Shown here: positions 9,423-18,177 of the stretch, one piece after another
Numbering within the stretch: position 1 is the stretch's first letter
Layout: every line of letters starts with the position of its first letter
Source of the DNA: an uncultured Eubacterium sp.
GTDB lineage: Bacteria; Bacillota; Clostridia; Lachnospirales; Lachnospiraceae
NCBI GenBank assembly: GCA_934320655.1
Contig: CAKRFN010000008.1
Coordinates: 55,042-119,041, forward strand
Length of the DNA stretch: 64,000 nt
Direction: 5' to 3'
Program-made: the position numbers and the translations under genes
Notes under the pieces: model-generated
What the model was told of the DNA's origin: nothing
What the model saw: the letters and a program-made list of their open reading frames with translations, nothing else
Database searches by the model: none

Positions 9423-9896
9423 TTATCCGAGATTGCGGATCTTGAAATCCCGCTCTGCCTCGCGTCTGGCATCCTTTTTCGCGATGTCCTGACGCTTGTC
9501 GTACAGCTTTTTACCTCTCGCCAATGCGATCTCCACCTTGACCAGACTGCCCTTGAAATAGACCTTGACCGGAATCAGCGTATAGCCTTTTTCCTTGATT
9601 TTGCCAAGCAGCCGCATGATCTCCTTTTTATGCATGAGCAGACGCTTCGGACGCAGCGGATCTTTATTGAAGATGTTACCCTTCTCATAAGGACTCACAT
9701 GCATGCCGTAGATAATGACCTCACCGTTTTCGATGTGGATAAATGCCTCCTTGATGCTGCAATGCCCTTGTCTGAGCGACTTGACCTCCGTGCCGAACAG
9801 CTCTACACCCGCCTCAAAGGTCTCCTCCAAAAAATAGTCGTGATGTGCTTTTTTATTATTTGCGATCAGTTTGATGTTTGATGTTTCCTTTGCCAT
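9423..9896 (-). CDS. smpB: SsrA-binding protein SmpB
   Basis: 157 residues, the normal length. It binds tmRNA and carries it into stalled ribosomes for trans-translation. Typical sequence: NKKAHHDYFLEETFEAGVEL, GTEVKSLRQGHCSIKEAF, HVSPYEKGN, and the basic tail KKLYDKRQDIAKKDARREAE that enters the mRNA channel. The next gene up is a phosphofructokinase, and its RNA partner ssrA lies at 12401-12743 on the same strand. The terminator at 9365 closes the unit. Confidence 0.98.
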   Translation of the reverse strand: MAKETSNIKLIANNKKAHHDYFLEETFEAGVELFGTEVKSLRQGHCSIKEAFIHIENGEVIIYGMHVSPYEKGNIFNKDPLRPKRLLMHKKEIMRLLGKIKEKGYTLIPVKVYFKGSLVKVEIALARGKKLYDKRQDIAKKDARREAERDFKIRNLG

Positions 9897-9907
9897 GATC
9901 TGCGCAC

Positions 9908-11143
9908 TTACTCCTCCGGTTTATACAAATGTCTGGGAATACCGTCTACCATAATCGGCTGCACATCGCCCTGAATGAGCGGACGCACATAATTGACAAA
10001 ATCCTCCGTGACATAATCGCCTTCCTCATTCATCCAGTCTCTGGGCACGAGCTTCTCGTCGTTTGCGATCTTGTGCACATCCTTGACCTCAGTCGTACTC
10101 TGATACGGGTCATCAGATGTCCGGACGATGACGACCATCTTGCCGGAATCGCCCTCGTCTGCTGCCTTGACCGCAGCACCGCCGACCTGATATGCCTCTA
10201 AAATATCCACACGTGAGCTCAGATGTGATGCCGAGCGTTGCAGCGTACTCAGCTCAATCGCACGTGTCTTGCACCCGAGCTCTCCGGCGATAAAGCTCGC
10301 CAGATAGGATGCGGTACCCGATAACTGCTTATGACCGAATGCATCTACAAAATCGATGCTCGAACCGTATTCACACACATATTTTCCGTCTGACGTATGG
10401 ATGCCCTCGGACACTGCCACAACGACTGAGCTCTTCTTTTGCAGACGGCTCTTTACTTTTTCCTTAAAACTCTGGAAATCAAACGGAATCTCAGGCAGAT
10501 AGATCATATCCGGCCCCGCGCAGTCCTCACCCTTTGCCAGTGCCGCCGCGCCGGTCAGCCATCCCGCATTTCTTCCCATGATCTCTACGATCGTCACCAC
10601 GCCCTTGTCATAGCGCAGACAGAAACTGTCACGTATAATCTCCTTGACGGACGTTCCGATATATTTTGCCGCACTACCGTAGCCGGGCGTATGATCGGTC
10701 AGCGCCAGATCATTGTCGATCGTCTTCGGACAGCCCACAAAGCGGATCTCACTGCCTGTCAGAATCGCATAATCGGACAGCTTTTTGATCGTATCCATCG
10801 AATCATTGCCGCCGATATAGATAAATGCCTCGATCTCCATTTTGTCCAGAAACGCAAAAATCTTGTCGTAGACGCTGCGGTCCTCATGGATGCCGGGCAG
10901 CTTGTAGCGGCAGGAGCCGAGATAGGCAGACGGTGTACGTTTTAACAGTTCCACATCCAGCTCATTTGTGATGCGCGTTGAAAGATCAATGTATTTCTCT
11001 TCCAACAGCCCCTGTATGCCGTTGAGCATACCATAGACTTTTCCTGCGCCACGATCCTTTGCGGTGCGGTACACTCCTGCTAAGCTGGAATTGATTGCTG
11101 CGGTCGGTCCACCCGACTGTCCGACAATAACGTTACCCTTCAT
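9908..11143 (-). CDS. pfp: 6-phosphofructokinase, probably pyrophosphate-dependent
   Basis: 411 residues, longer than the 320-residue ATP enzyme of bacilli. It phosphorylates fructose 6-phosphate in glycolysis. Motifs: GQSGGPTAAINSS (phosphoryl donor loop), YIGGNDSMD, PKTIDNDLALTDHTPGYGSAAK (catalytic TIDND), EIMGRNAGWLTG. The PKTIDND sequence, the Asn-Asp in GGND and the length point to the PPi-using branch, but the donor cannot be settled by eye. Start has AAGGAGGGG. smpB follows after 11 bases, so both share the promoter at 11194. Confidence 0.92.
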   Translation of the reverse strand: MKGNVIVGQSGGPTAAINSSLAGVYRTAKDRGAGKVYGMLNGIQGLLEEKYIDLSTRITNELDVELLKRTPSAYLGSCRYKLPGIHEDRSVYDKIFAFLDKMEIEAFIYIGGNDSMDTIKKLSDYAILTGSEIRFVGCPKTIDNDLALTDHTPGYGSAAKYIGTSVKEIIRDSFCLRYDKGVVTIVEIMGRNAGWLTGAAALAKGEDCAGPDMIYLPEIPFDFQSFKEKVKSRLQKKSSVVVAVSEGIHTSDGKYVCEYGSSIDFVDAFGHKQLSGTASYLASFIAGELGCKTRAIELSTLQRSASHLSSRVDILEAYQVGGAAVKAADEGDSGKMVVIVRTSDDPYQSTTEVKDVHKIANDEKLVPRDWMNEEGDYVTEDFVNYVRPLIQGDVQPIMVDGIPRHLYKPEE

Positions 11144-11193
11144 ACCTTCCCCTCCTTGAAAAATATTTTTACACTTTCATCAATGTTTCATAC

Positions 11194-11222
11194 ATTGTAA
11201 CATATTGTTATTCAAATGTAAA
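11194..11222 (-). promoter_or_regulatory. Promoter of pfp-smpB
   Basis: On the minus strand TTTACA (-35) and TACAAT (-10) are separated by 17 bases, about 50 bases before the pfp start. Good sigma-A match. Confidence 0.7.
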
Positions 11223-11282
11223 ATCATTCGTCTTTTTATCCGAACCGGTTTGCGGCATCTTATTAAGGGCGCTGAAAATATC

Positions 11283-11855
11283 CTAATTGTCATATATGGC
11301 AGCTATATCATGGATTCTGCGCTTCATTTCGGCGCGGATATTTAACGGCTCCACTGTCCGTGTCGTTTTCTTTCCGTGATGCGCGATATATTCAAAGGAA
11401 ACGAGCCGGTGATCCTGTAAAGCTGTTTTGATCGTTTCTAAATATGATTGCGTATTCCGGTTGCCAATCCATGTGCTTAAATCTATACAGATCTGATTTG
11501 TTTTTAATTCTATGTCACTTGCTTGATCAGCGGGGATAAAACTTTTGACTTTCGCAAGGGCGTTGATCAGTTCATTTCCCCGTATCATGTCTGAAAGGCT
11601 CGAAAGCCCCATCAGGATCGCGGAAAGGTCAGCCGTCGAAAAAACATTTTTATCGATTTTGTAATTTGGCATAATTTCAAAGCCGCCGCCCACGCCCGAT
11701 ACGGAACGAATGGGAATCCCCGCCATGTTGATCGTATCTATATCCCGATAAATGGTGCGTGGAGATACCTCAAACATATCCGCTAATTCCTGCGCCCCTA
11801 TCCGATCTTTCTCAAGAAGCACCATGATCATGCTAACAAGTCTGTCTATTTTCAT
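11283..11855 (-). pseudogene. Truncated YafY-family HTH/WYL transcriptional regulator
   Basis: 190 residues against about 300 for intact members. The N-terminal HTH (ELADMFEVSPRTIYRDIDTINMAGIP) and the YafY middle region are normal. The WYL ligand domain starts (VSFEYIAHHGKKTTRTVEPLNI) and then runs into an unrelated tail and a stop just after RTVEP. The effector-binding half is therefore missing, and the gene is probably a remnant, although the DNA-binding half could still be made. It faces another coding remnant on the opposite strand at 11859. Confidence 0.7.
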
Positions 11856-11858
11856 CCA

Positions 11859-11942
11859 AACTGGTATGAGTATTTCAGTACCGGAAAAGCGGAAGCTTTC
11901 TTTGCCCTCATGCAGACATTATCGCCTGACAATGAGAACTGA
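11859..11942 (+). pseudogene. C-terminal coding remnant
   Basis: An open frame with no start reads WYEYFSTGKAEAFFALMQ, then TLSPDNEN and a stop. It looks like the natural C-terminus of a small protein whose front half has been lost. Family not recognised. With the truncated regulator beside it, this marks a site of gene decay. Confidence 0.3.
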
Positions 11943-11974
11943 TACATTATCAATCATTTTTGACAGACAGAAAA

Positions 11975-12014
11975 GGAGAACCGCAGGACAGACCTCTCTG
12001 TTCTACGGTTCTCC
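11975..12014. terminator. Near-perfect 40-bp inverted repeat, terminator of the 12056 gene
   Basis: GGAGAACCG...CGGTTCTCC extends inward to an 18-bp imperfect stem with a CCTC loop. On the minus strand it is followed by TTTTC. It lies 42 bases after the stop of the minus-strand small gene. Confidence 0.7.
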
Positions 12015-12055
12015 AAATCAACTATTCGCCCCAATAGTCCAATGTCTGGGAAGTA

Positions 12056-12298
12056 TCATATTCTTTCCAGTTCTTCCTCAACCTCTTCTTCCGAATAATA
12101 TCCATGCTCCTGAACAGATCTCTCTGCCGCATTCATTTTATCCATGAAAATTCTAAATGCCTTTTCTTTCTGGACATTCACATCAAGAAGCTGTTGCACA
12201 AAACTCTCTACCATATCATAGCTTTCTTTCGGCAATAAATCTATTTTCTGCGTAAGTTCAACGCCTCCTTCAAAAATATCTGCTAAAGTCCTCCTCAT
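12056..12298 (-). CDS. Small acidic protein resembling an orphan antitoxin
   Basis: Up to 80 residues. The core LLPKESYDMVESFVQQLL and the tail YYSEEEVEEELERI recall the helical DNA-binding and toxin-wrapping parts of RelB/DUF2281-like antitoxins, whose tails often read SEEEVxxEL. No toxin gene is adjacent. The start is unsure: the first ATG lies inside the 47-bp tandem repeat with no ribosome site, while AAGGAGG occurs about 45 bases further in, just before a possible TTG. It lies downstream of tmRNA on the same strand. Confidence 0.5.
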   Translation of the reverse strand: MRRTLADIFEGGVELTQKIDLLPKESYDMVESFVQQLLDVNVQKEKAFRIFMDKMNAAERSVQEHGYYSEEEVEEELERI

Positions 12299-12396
12299 GG
12301 TTAGACCATCAGGACTCTCCCCACCTACGGTGGGTCCCCCCTCATGGTTAGACCATCAGGACTCTCCCCACCTACGGTGGGTCCCCCCTCATGGTA
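12294..12396. repeat. 47-bp tandem direct repeat, two full copies plus 9 bp
   Basis: Identical units at 12294-12340 and 12341-12387, and the first nine bases again at 12388. Each unit contains two small palindromes: ATGGTtagACCAT and CCCACCtacGGTGGG. The array lies directly between the 3' end of tmRNA and the antitoxin-like gene and supplies that gene's first ATG. Confidence 0.95.
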
Positions 12397-12400
12397 CTAA

Positions 12401-12743
12401 TGGACCAGGCGGGAATCGAACCCGCGTCCAAAGACCCATTCCCTGTACTTCTACGAGCGTAGTCAGTTATTTAACATTCCCTCCGCCATCCGAAAACAGA
12501 CACCCTGATGGTTTTAGTAGCTTCATAATACGCCCAACTGCTCAAAGCTTTGCAGATGTCGTTTCCTACATGGATGAAGCCCGTATCCGGTCGTGTAGGT
12601 GCGTCCGGGCGGACTACTGCCAAATCTTAGGCAGCGTAAGCTAATTTATTATTGTTAGCGTTTAATTTTAAATTTGGAATTTATGCATCCCGTGCAGCTC
12701 GCTTCTCCAGCTTCAAAGCCCCTGTCGAAACCTTTACTGGCCC
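12401..12743 (-). ncRNA. ssrA: Transfer-messenger RNA (tmRNA)
   Basis: About 343 nt. The 5' end GGGCCAG pairs with the 3' end CTGGTCC (7 bp, one G-U); the discriminator A follows and CCA is not encoded. The tRNA-like part has GGTTTCGACAGGGG near the 5' end and a T arm CGCGGGTTCGATTCCCGC. The tag reading frame at 12627-12659 encodes ANNNKLAYAA and ends with TAA; the resume codon is GCT. It rescues stalled ribosomes with SmpB and marks proteins for proteolysis. rnr is just upstream, the common secG-rnr-ssrA order. Confidence 0.97.
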
Positions 12744-12799
12744 TTAACATATTTATCATAGCATAAATCCCTATGATTTTCTATAACAAATATTGAAAC

Positions 12800-14917
12800 T
12801 TACTCCTGTAATTCAAAATCAATCGTGCGCATCAGTTCATCCGTGCCGACAACCATGACGCGCACGGTCTGACCCAGCTTATAGCTTTTTCCGGTCACTT
12901 CGCCGACAAGCTCATAGTTCTCCTCGACATAGTGATAGTAGTCATCCCGCAGGGAGGTCACATGCACCATGCCCTCGATAGTATCCGGCAGCTCCACATA
13001 CATGCCCCACGCGGTCACAGACGAGATTACCCCTGTAAAGCATTCCCCGATATACTGGGACATATACTGCACTTTTTTGAGTTTGATCGTCTCACGCTCT
13101 GCCTCCTCTGCGCGGCGCTCGCGCTCACTCGACTGCTTTGCAACATCGGGCAGGATCTTCTCGTAGTGCTCCTTTTTCTTCTCATCCATACGGTTGCGCA
13201 GACGATCTTTGATGATGCGGTGAATCTGTAGATCCGGATAACGTCGGATCGGTGAGGTAAAATGACAGTAATACTTTGCCGCCAGACCAAAATGTCCACT
13301 ACAGTCCGTCGTATATTTTGCCTGCTTCATCGAGCGCAGCGTCAGTCTGCTGATCAACAGCTCCTCCGGCGTGCCTTCGATCTTCGCCAACAGCTTTTGC
13401 AGTTCCTTCGGATGCAGTTCGCCGCCGTCATCGTGAATGTGATAGCCAAAATTATTGATAAACGCAGACAGCTTTTTGATGCGGTCAGAATCCGGCTTTT
13501 CGTGTGTCCGGTAGACAAACGGCAGCTCCTGCCAGAAATTGTCCTCCGCCACGGTCTCGTTGGCTGCCAGCATGAAATCCTCAATCAGCTTTGTAGCAAC
13601 ATTGCGCTCATACGGGCGGATCTCCACTGGAAATCCGTTGTTGTCCAGAATGACCTTTGTCTCCGGAAAATCAAAATCTATGCCACCCCGCTGCATACGT
13701 TTTTTACGCAGGATCGCGGATAGCTGCTCCATCTGGCGGAACATCGGCACAAGGCGCTCATAACGCACGGTCTCCGCCTCATCGTGCAGCGCCAAAATCT
13801 TATTCACACTCGTATAGCTCATGCGCTCATCCACGTTGATGACGGTCTCCGCGATCTCGTAATCGACGACTTTTCCCTTGCTGTCAATGAGCATGATACA
13901 ACTGAGCGCCAGCCGGTCCTCACCCGCATTGAGCGAACAGATGCCGTTTGAGAGCGTGTGCGGCAGCATCGGGATCACGCGATCGACAAGATATACCGAC
14001 GTCCCGCGCTCAAGTGCCTCTACATCGAGCGCCGAGCGCTCCTGCACATAGTTCGTCACATCCGCAATATGCACACCAAGGCGGTAGTATTCACCCTCCA
14101 TCGTGAGCGATACCGCATCATCGAGATCCTTGGCGTCCTCGCCGTCGATCGTGACCATCTGCACGCCTCGCAGATCCTTTCTGCCCGCAAGATCCGCCTC
14201 GCTGACCGGATGTGAAACGCGCACCGCCTGATTCAGCACCTTTTCCGGAAATTCGATCGGCAATTCATAGTCCTTTGCGATTGCCAGAATATCAGTGCCC
14301 GGATCGTTGATATGTCCGAGGATCTCTACAATGCGTCCTTCCGGCTTTTTGCCGTTTCCGCCAAACTCCGTCAGCTCAACGACAACCTTGTGTCCGGCGA
14401 CAGCCCCCATCGAATGCTCGATCGGGATAAACACATCCTCCGTAAAGCGCGCATTGTCAGGCACAACAAACCCATACGTTTTGCTCGCCTCATAAGTGCC
14501 TACGATCTGCGTCTTTCCGTGTGCAAGCACTGCGGTGATCTTTCCCTCTTTGCGCTTTCCCGCAGGGCTCGCCGTGATGCGCACCTGCACCGTATCGTTG
14601 TGGATCGCTCCGCCGCGGTCATCCTTTCCGATAAAAATATCCTCATCCTCACCTTCGACGCGCACAAATCCAAAGCCTCTGGCATTGCTTTCAAACACGC
14701 CCGTCACGGTGCGTGTCTGCGCCTTTGCGTATTTTCCTTTTTTCGATACCTCGACCTTGCCCTCTGCGACAAGCGCATCGAGCACCTCCTGTAAATCTGC
14801 ACGGCTGGTCTTTGGAATATTTAATAAAATCGCAATCTCCTTGATCTTCATCGGGACATACAGATCATCACAGATCAATGCGTAGATTGTATTTTTTCTC
14901 TCTTCAAACTTATTCAT
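12800..14917 (-). CDS. rnr: Ribonuclease R
   Basis: About 705 residues from MNKFEERKN. A 3'-5' exoribonuclease that degrades structured RNA and assists tmRNA quality control. Order of domains: N-terminal winged helix (about 15-75), two cold-shock OB folds (FESNARGFGFVRV; ASKTYGFVVPD), the RNB catalytic domain with the metal-binding motif DGEDAKDLDDAVSL, and a C-terminal S1 domain (GVISSVTAWGMYVEL). It ends without the long Lys-rich tail of enterobacterial RNase R. It lies between secG and ssrA on one strand; a terminator-like hairpin sits just before the start. Confidence 0.97.
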   Translation of the reverse strand: MNKFEERKNTIYALICDDLYVPMKIKEIAILLNIPKTSRADLQEVLDALVAEGKVEVSKKGKYAKAQTRTVTGVFESNARGFGFVRVEGEDEDIFIGKDDRGGAIHNDTVQVRITASPAGKRKEGKITAVLAHGKTQIVGTYEASKTYGFVVPDNARFTEDVFIPIEHSMGAVAGHKVVVELTEFGGNGKKPEGRIVEILGHINDPGTDILAIAKDYELPIEFPEKVLNQAVRVSHPVSEADLAGRKDLRGVQMVTIDGEDAKDLDDAVSLTMEGEYYRLGVHIADVTNYVQERSALDVEALERGTSVYLVDRVIPMLPHTLSNGICSLNAGEDRLALSCIMLIDSKGKVVDYEIAETVINVDERMSYTSVNKILALHDEAETVRYERLVPMFRQMEQLSAILRKKRMQRGGIDFDFPETKVILDNNGFPVEIRPYERNVATKLIEDFMLAANETVAEDNFWQELPFVYRTHEKPDSDRIKKLSAFINNFGYHIHDDGGELHPKELQKLLAKIEGTPEELLISRLTLRSMKQAKYTTDCSGHFGLAAKYYCHFTSPIRRYPDLQIHRIIKDRLRNRMDEKKKEHYEKILPDVAKQSSERERRAEEAERETIKLKKVQYMSQYIGECFTGVISSVTAWGMYVELPDTIEGMVHVTSLRDDYYHYVEENYELVGEVTGKSYKLGQTVRVMVVGTDELMRTIDFELQE

Positions 14918-14933
14918 GTCATCCCCCGAAAAC

Positions 14934-14962
14934 AAAAAGGAACTGCCAACAGTGACAGTTCC
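14934..14962 (-). terminator. Terminator/attenuator between secG and rnr
   Basis: GGAACTG pairs with CAGTTCC (7 bp, with further inner pairing) and TTTTT follows on the minus strand. It lies 18 bases after the secG stop and just ahead of the rnr start, so it should limit rnr expression from the secG promoter. Confidence 0.75.
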
Positions 14963-14979
14963 TCAGATTCTACATAATC

Positions 14980-15222
14980 TTATGCAATACTTCCGATGTT
15001 CAGTACACAGGAAATCACGATAAATAAAATGACCAGCACTCTCGTAACCTTTACAAGCACGCCCTCCATCGAACGACCTTTGTTCTTGCTCCAGTAAGAA
15101 TCAGACGATCCAGCCAGTGCTCCGAGTCCTGCGGATTTACCCTCCTGCATCAGAATAATAACTGTCAATGCGATACATATAAGAACTAACACGATTGTTA
15201 ATATTGTCTTCAAAACTGCCAC
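14980..15222 (-). CDS. secG: Preprotein translocase subunit SecG
   Basis: 80 residues with GTG start and GGAGGTG ribosome site. Two transmembrane helices (about 5-24 and 57-76) flank the conserved loop MQEGKSAGLGALAG and YWSKNKGRSMEG. It is part of the SecYEG channel in the cytoplasmic membrane and stimulates export. Followed by rnr. Confidence 0.96.
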   Translation of the reverse strand: MAVLKTILTIVLVLICIALTVIILMQEGKSAGLGALAGSSDSYWSKNKGRSMEGVLVKVTRVLVILFIVISCVLNIGSIA

Positions 15223-15265
15223 GATTTACACCTCCTATTTCAAGAACTTACTCACAACTTCTAAA

Positions 15266-15294
15266 AGTATACCATACTTATTTTTGTATTTCAA
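15266..15294 (-). promoter_or_regulatory. Promoter of secG
   Basis: TTGAAA and TATACT on the minus strand with exactly 17 bases between, about 45 bases before the GTG start. Strong sigma-A match. Confidence 0.8.
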
Positions 15295-15408
15295 CTATTA
15301 TTTTCACACGAAGTATGCTATTGTTGAGGTACGAAAAACTTACGGAAAAAGCATACAGCCGAACACGAAAAAATACAACAGCCAACGAAAGGATTTCAGA
15401 CATACATC

Positions 15409-16704
15409 ATGCAGACACAGCCCACAAAAAAGCCCGCTTCCGGCGCAAATACAAAAAAGAACCGCAGACGCAGGCACTCCCGGCTCAGACCGTTTCAGCG
15501 TGCCTTGTTTTTCTCGTTGCCGGTTCTGCTGCTCATCATGCTCGCGCTGCTTGCGGCGAGCCATATCAAACGCACTTCTGACCCTGTACCGGCAGACTCC
15601 GCCTCTGTGAGCGATCCGGCTGCGGACACGCCGCCGTCCTCCGAATCAGAAGCTCCCGCAGACGATACCGCGTCCTCCGATACACCGGATGTAACGGATG
15701 TGGCGGTCACAGAAGAACCGGAAGCTGACGAAACAATGCCTGAGGAGCCCGCGAGTGAGCCGGTCACACTGGTTTTCACCGGAGATGTCCTGCTCTCCGA
15801 TTATGTGTTAAATAATTATAACAGCAAAGGGATCGCGGGTGTCGTATCTCCCGATGTGCTCACCGAGCTCACACAGGCGGATCTGACTGTCATCAACAAC
15901 GAATTTCCGTTCAGCACACGCGGTACCAAAGCGCCCGATAAACAGTTTACATTCCGGGTCGATCCGTCCTATGTGAGCGTTCTCACCGATATGGGCGTAG
16001 ACATTGCCGGAATCGCCAACAATCATGTGCTCGACTACGGCGCGGATGCGCTGCTCGATACGTTTGACACGCTGGATGCCGCCGGTATCGACTACATGGG
16101 CGCGGGCATCGACTCCGAGCGCGCCAGCCGTCTGATCACGCGCGAAATCGACGGCATGACCTTCGGTTTTCTCGCCGCTTCACGTGTCATTCCGGTCGTA
16201 TCATGGGATGTGGCAAATGCCTCACCCGGTGTGTTTACGACTTACGATCCGACGCGGCTCATCGCAGCCATCGAACAGGCACGCAGCCAGTGTGATTATC
16301 TCACAGTCATGGTACATTGGGGCATCGAGCGTGATGCCTATCCGCAGGAATACCAGACGCAGCTCGCCAGACAGTATATTGACGCAGGCGCTGATCTGAT
16401 CATCGGCGCACACCCGCATGTGCTACAGGGCATCGCCTATTATGACGGTAAACCGATCTGCTACAGCCTCGGAAACTTTATTTTTAATCAGGAAATCCCA
16501 CAGACCGCCATCGTCAAGGTGACGGTGGAATCCGGCAAAGCTCCGGTTGTCCAGTTTCTTGCGGCATCGGCATCGGGCGCGTACACCTTCCTGTGCGAAG
16601 CCGATCAGAAAGCGCAGATTTACCAATATCTCGAACAGCTCTCCGACGGTATCACACTCGATGCAGACGGTATCCTGTCACCGCAGGCGGACGGGCAGCA
16701 ATGA
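15409..16704 (+). CDS. CapA-family (poly-gamma-glutamate synthesis type) metallophosphoesterase-like protein
   Basis: 431 residues. A basic cytoplasmic start, one signal anchor (about 29-50), a 70-residue Ser/Asp/Glu/Pro-rich linker, then the PGA_cap domain (about 120-405). Motifs: LVFTGDVLLSD, VINNEFPFS, GIANNHVLDYG, VMVHWGIERD, DLIIGAHPHVLQGI, the metal-binding pattern of calcineurin-like folds. It acts outside the membrane; the substrate is not established for this branch. No capBC genes are nearby, so real polyglutamate synthesis is unlikely. The ribosome site is weak. eno follows. Confidence 0.88.
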   Translation: MQTQPTKKPASGANTKKNRRRRHSRLRPFQRALFFSLPVLLLIMLALLAASHIKRTSDPVPADSASVSDPAADTPPSSESEAPADDTASSDTPDVTDVAVTEEPEADETMPEEPASEPVTLVFTGDVLLSDYVLNNYNSKGIAGVVSPDVLTELTQADLTVINNEFPFSTRGTKAPDKQFTFRVDPSYVSVLTDMGVDIAGIANNHVLDYGADALLDTFDTLDAAGIDYMGAGIDSERASRLITREIDGMTFGFLAASRVIPVVSWDVANASPGVFTTYDPTRLIAAIEQARSQCDYLTVMVHWGIERDAYPQEYQTQLARQYIDAGADLIIGAHPHVLQGIAYYDGKPICYSLGNFIFNQEIPQTAIVKVTVESGKAPVVQFLAASASGAYTFLCEADQKAQIYQYLEQLSDGITLDADGILSPQADGQQ

Positions 16705-16753
16705 AAGAGCCGCCCGAACGGTATGCAAGGGATTCACACTCTATGCATAGAAA

Positions 16754-16806
16754 ACCTCCTGATTGGAAATCCTAACCAACGGATAACAAAATCAGGAGGT
16801 CTTTTT
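16754..16806 (+). promoter_or_regulatory. Hairpin that pairs with the eno ribosome-binding site
   Basis: ACCTCCTGATT (16754-16764) is the exact complement of AATCAGGAGGT (16790-16800), which contains the eno Shine-Dalgarno AGGAGG. Five T follow at 16802-16806 and then the ATG. The 11-bp stem could be a terminator for the upstream gene, an attenuator, or a switch that hides the ribosome site. Confidence 0.7.
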
Positions 16807-18159
16807 ATGAATCACAATAAACCAATCACCCACATCTACGCGCGCCAGATCCTCGATTCGCGCGGCAATCCTACACTTGAAACGAGACTGACCGCAGAGG
16901 ATGTCACAGCACGCGCCGCTGTCCCCTCCGGTGCATCCACCGGCGAACACGAAGCCGTCGAGCTGCGCGACAACGAGGAGGCTTATCTCGGCAAGAGCGT
17001 CCTGACCGCCGCCACCCATGTCAACGATGCGATCCACAAGCTGTTAAACGGAGACAATGTATTCGACCAGCGCAAGCTGGACTACCGCATGATCCAGCTC
17101 GACGGAACACCGAACAAGTCCAAGCTCGGTGCAAACAGTATGCTCAGCGTCTCACTTGCCGCCGCACGCACCGCGGCAGCCGCATATGACATGCCACTCT
17201 ACCGCTATCTCGGCGGCTGTAACGCAAACCGTATGCCGGTTCCGATGATGAACATTTTAAACGGTGGTGTCCACGCGAAAAACTATCTCGACTTTCAGGA
17301 ATTTATGATTATGCCGGTAGGTGCCGACAGCTTTCACGATGCGCTGCGCATCGGCGCGGAAATCTATCACACGCTCAAAAAGCTGTTGGAAACCGAGCAT
17401 CTGGCTACCGCAGTCGGCGACGAAGGCGGTTTTGCACCGAACTTAAAGGATGCCTACGAGGTATTTGACCTGCTCACACGCGCCATAGAGGCAGCCGGTT
17501 ATACAGCCGGCAGCGACATTGTATTTGCGATGGATGCCGCCGCAAGTGAATTGTACGACCGCAGCAGTGGATGCTACTATTTTCCGGGTGAGAGTGCCGG
17601 TCTGCATGCGGCGATCCACGACCAGCCGGATGCCGTTCCTGACAGCCACGATGTAACCGTGACCCGCACCACGGACGAGCTGATCGCCTACTACACAGAT
17701 CTGTGCGACCGCTATCCGCTCGTCTCGATTGAGGACGGACTGGACGAAAACGACTGGGAAGGCTGGAGCAGACTCACACAGCAGCTCGGCGACCGCGTCC
17801 AGCTCGTCGGAGACGATCTGTTTGTCACGAATCCGGCGCGCATCGCCAAAGGAATCCGTCTGCATGCCGGTAATGCTGTCCTCATCAAATTCAACCAGAT
17901 CGGTACACTCACGGAGGCGCTGGATGCGATTGAGCTCGCGCACAGACACGGCTACCGGACGATTATCTCCCACCGCAGCGGCGAGACCGAGGACACCTTT
18001 ATCGCGGATCTGGCTGTCGCCACCGGCAGTGGACAGATCAAAACAGGCGCTCCCTGCCGCAGCGAGCGTGTCGCGAAATATAACCGGCTGCTCGAAATTG
18101 AGGAAGCTCTGTTCGACAGCAGTTACGAAAATCCGTTTACCCACAAGGATAACGAATAA
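16807..18159 (+). CDS. eno: Enolase
   Basis: 450 residues; interconverts 2-phosphoglycerate and phosphoenolpyruvate in glycolysis. Motifs: ARQILDSRGNPTLE, PSGASTGEHEA, NILNGGVHA, DEGGFAPNL, metal ligand in SIEDGLDENDWEGW, VGDDLFVTN, base Lys in LIKFNQIGTLTE, ISHRSGETEDTFIADLAVA, QIKTGAPCRSERVAKYN. It is about 20 residues longer than usual because of an insertion after SELYDRSSGCYYF (about residues 258-290). The internal ATG at 16807 is chosen since AGGAGG precedes it and homology begins there. An unusual hairpin covers that site. Confidence 0.97.
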   Translation: MNHNKPITHIYARQILDSRGNPTLETRLTAEDVTARAAVPSGASTGEHEAVELRDNEEAYLGKSVLTAATHVNDAIHKLLNGDNVFDQRKLDYRMIQLDGTPNKSKLGANSMLSVSLAAARTAAAAYDMPLYRYLGGCNANRMPVPMMNILNGGVHAKNYLDFQEFMIMPVGADSFHDALRIGAEIYHTLKKLLETEHLATAVGDEGGFAPNLKDAYEVFDLLTRAIEAAGYTAGSDIVFAMDAAASELYDRSSGCYYFPGESAGLHAAIHDQPDAVPDSHDVTVTRTTDELIAYYTDLCDRYPLVSIEDGLDENDWEGWSRLTQQLGDRVQLVGDDLFVTNPARIAKGIRLHAGNAVLIKFNQIGTLTEALDAIELAHRHGYRTIISHRSGETEDTFIADLAVATGSGQIKTGAPCRSERVAKYNRLLEIEEALFDSSYENPFTHKDNE

Positions 18160-18177
18160 ACACAGCGCATAAAAATA

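Noticed and set aside
12294..12396. CRISPR array
   Set aside because: The repeats are directly adjacent without unique spacers, only two units, and no cas genes are in the window.
15409..16704. Polyglutamate capsule operon
   Set aside because: Only a capA-type gene is present; no capB, capC or capD partner, so I call only the family.
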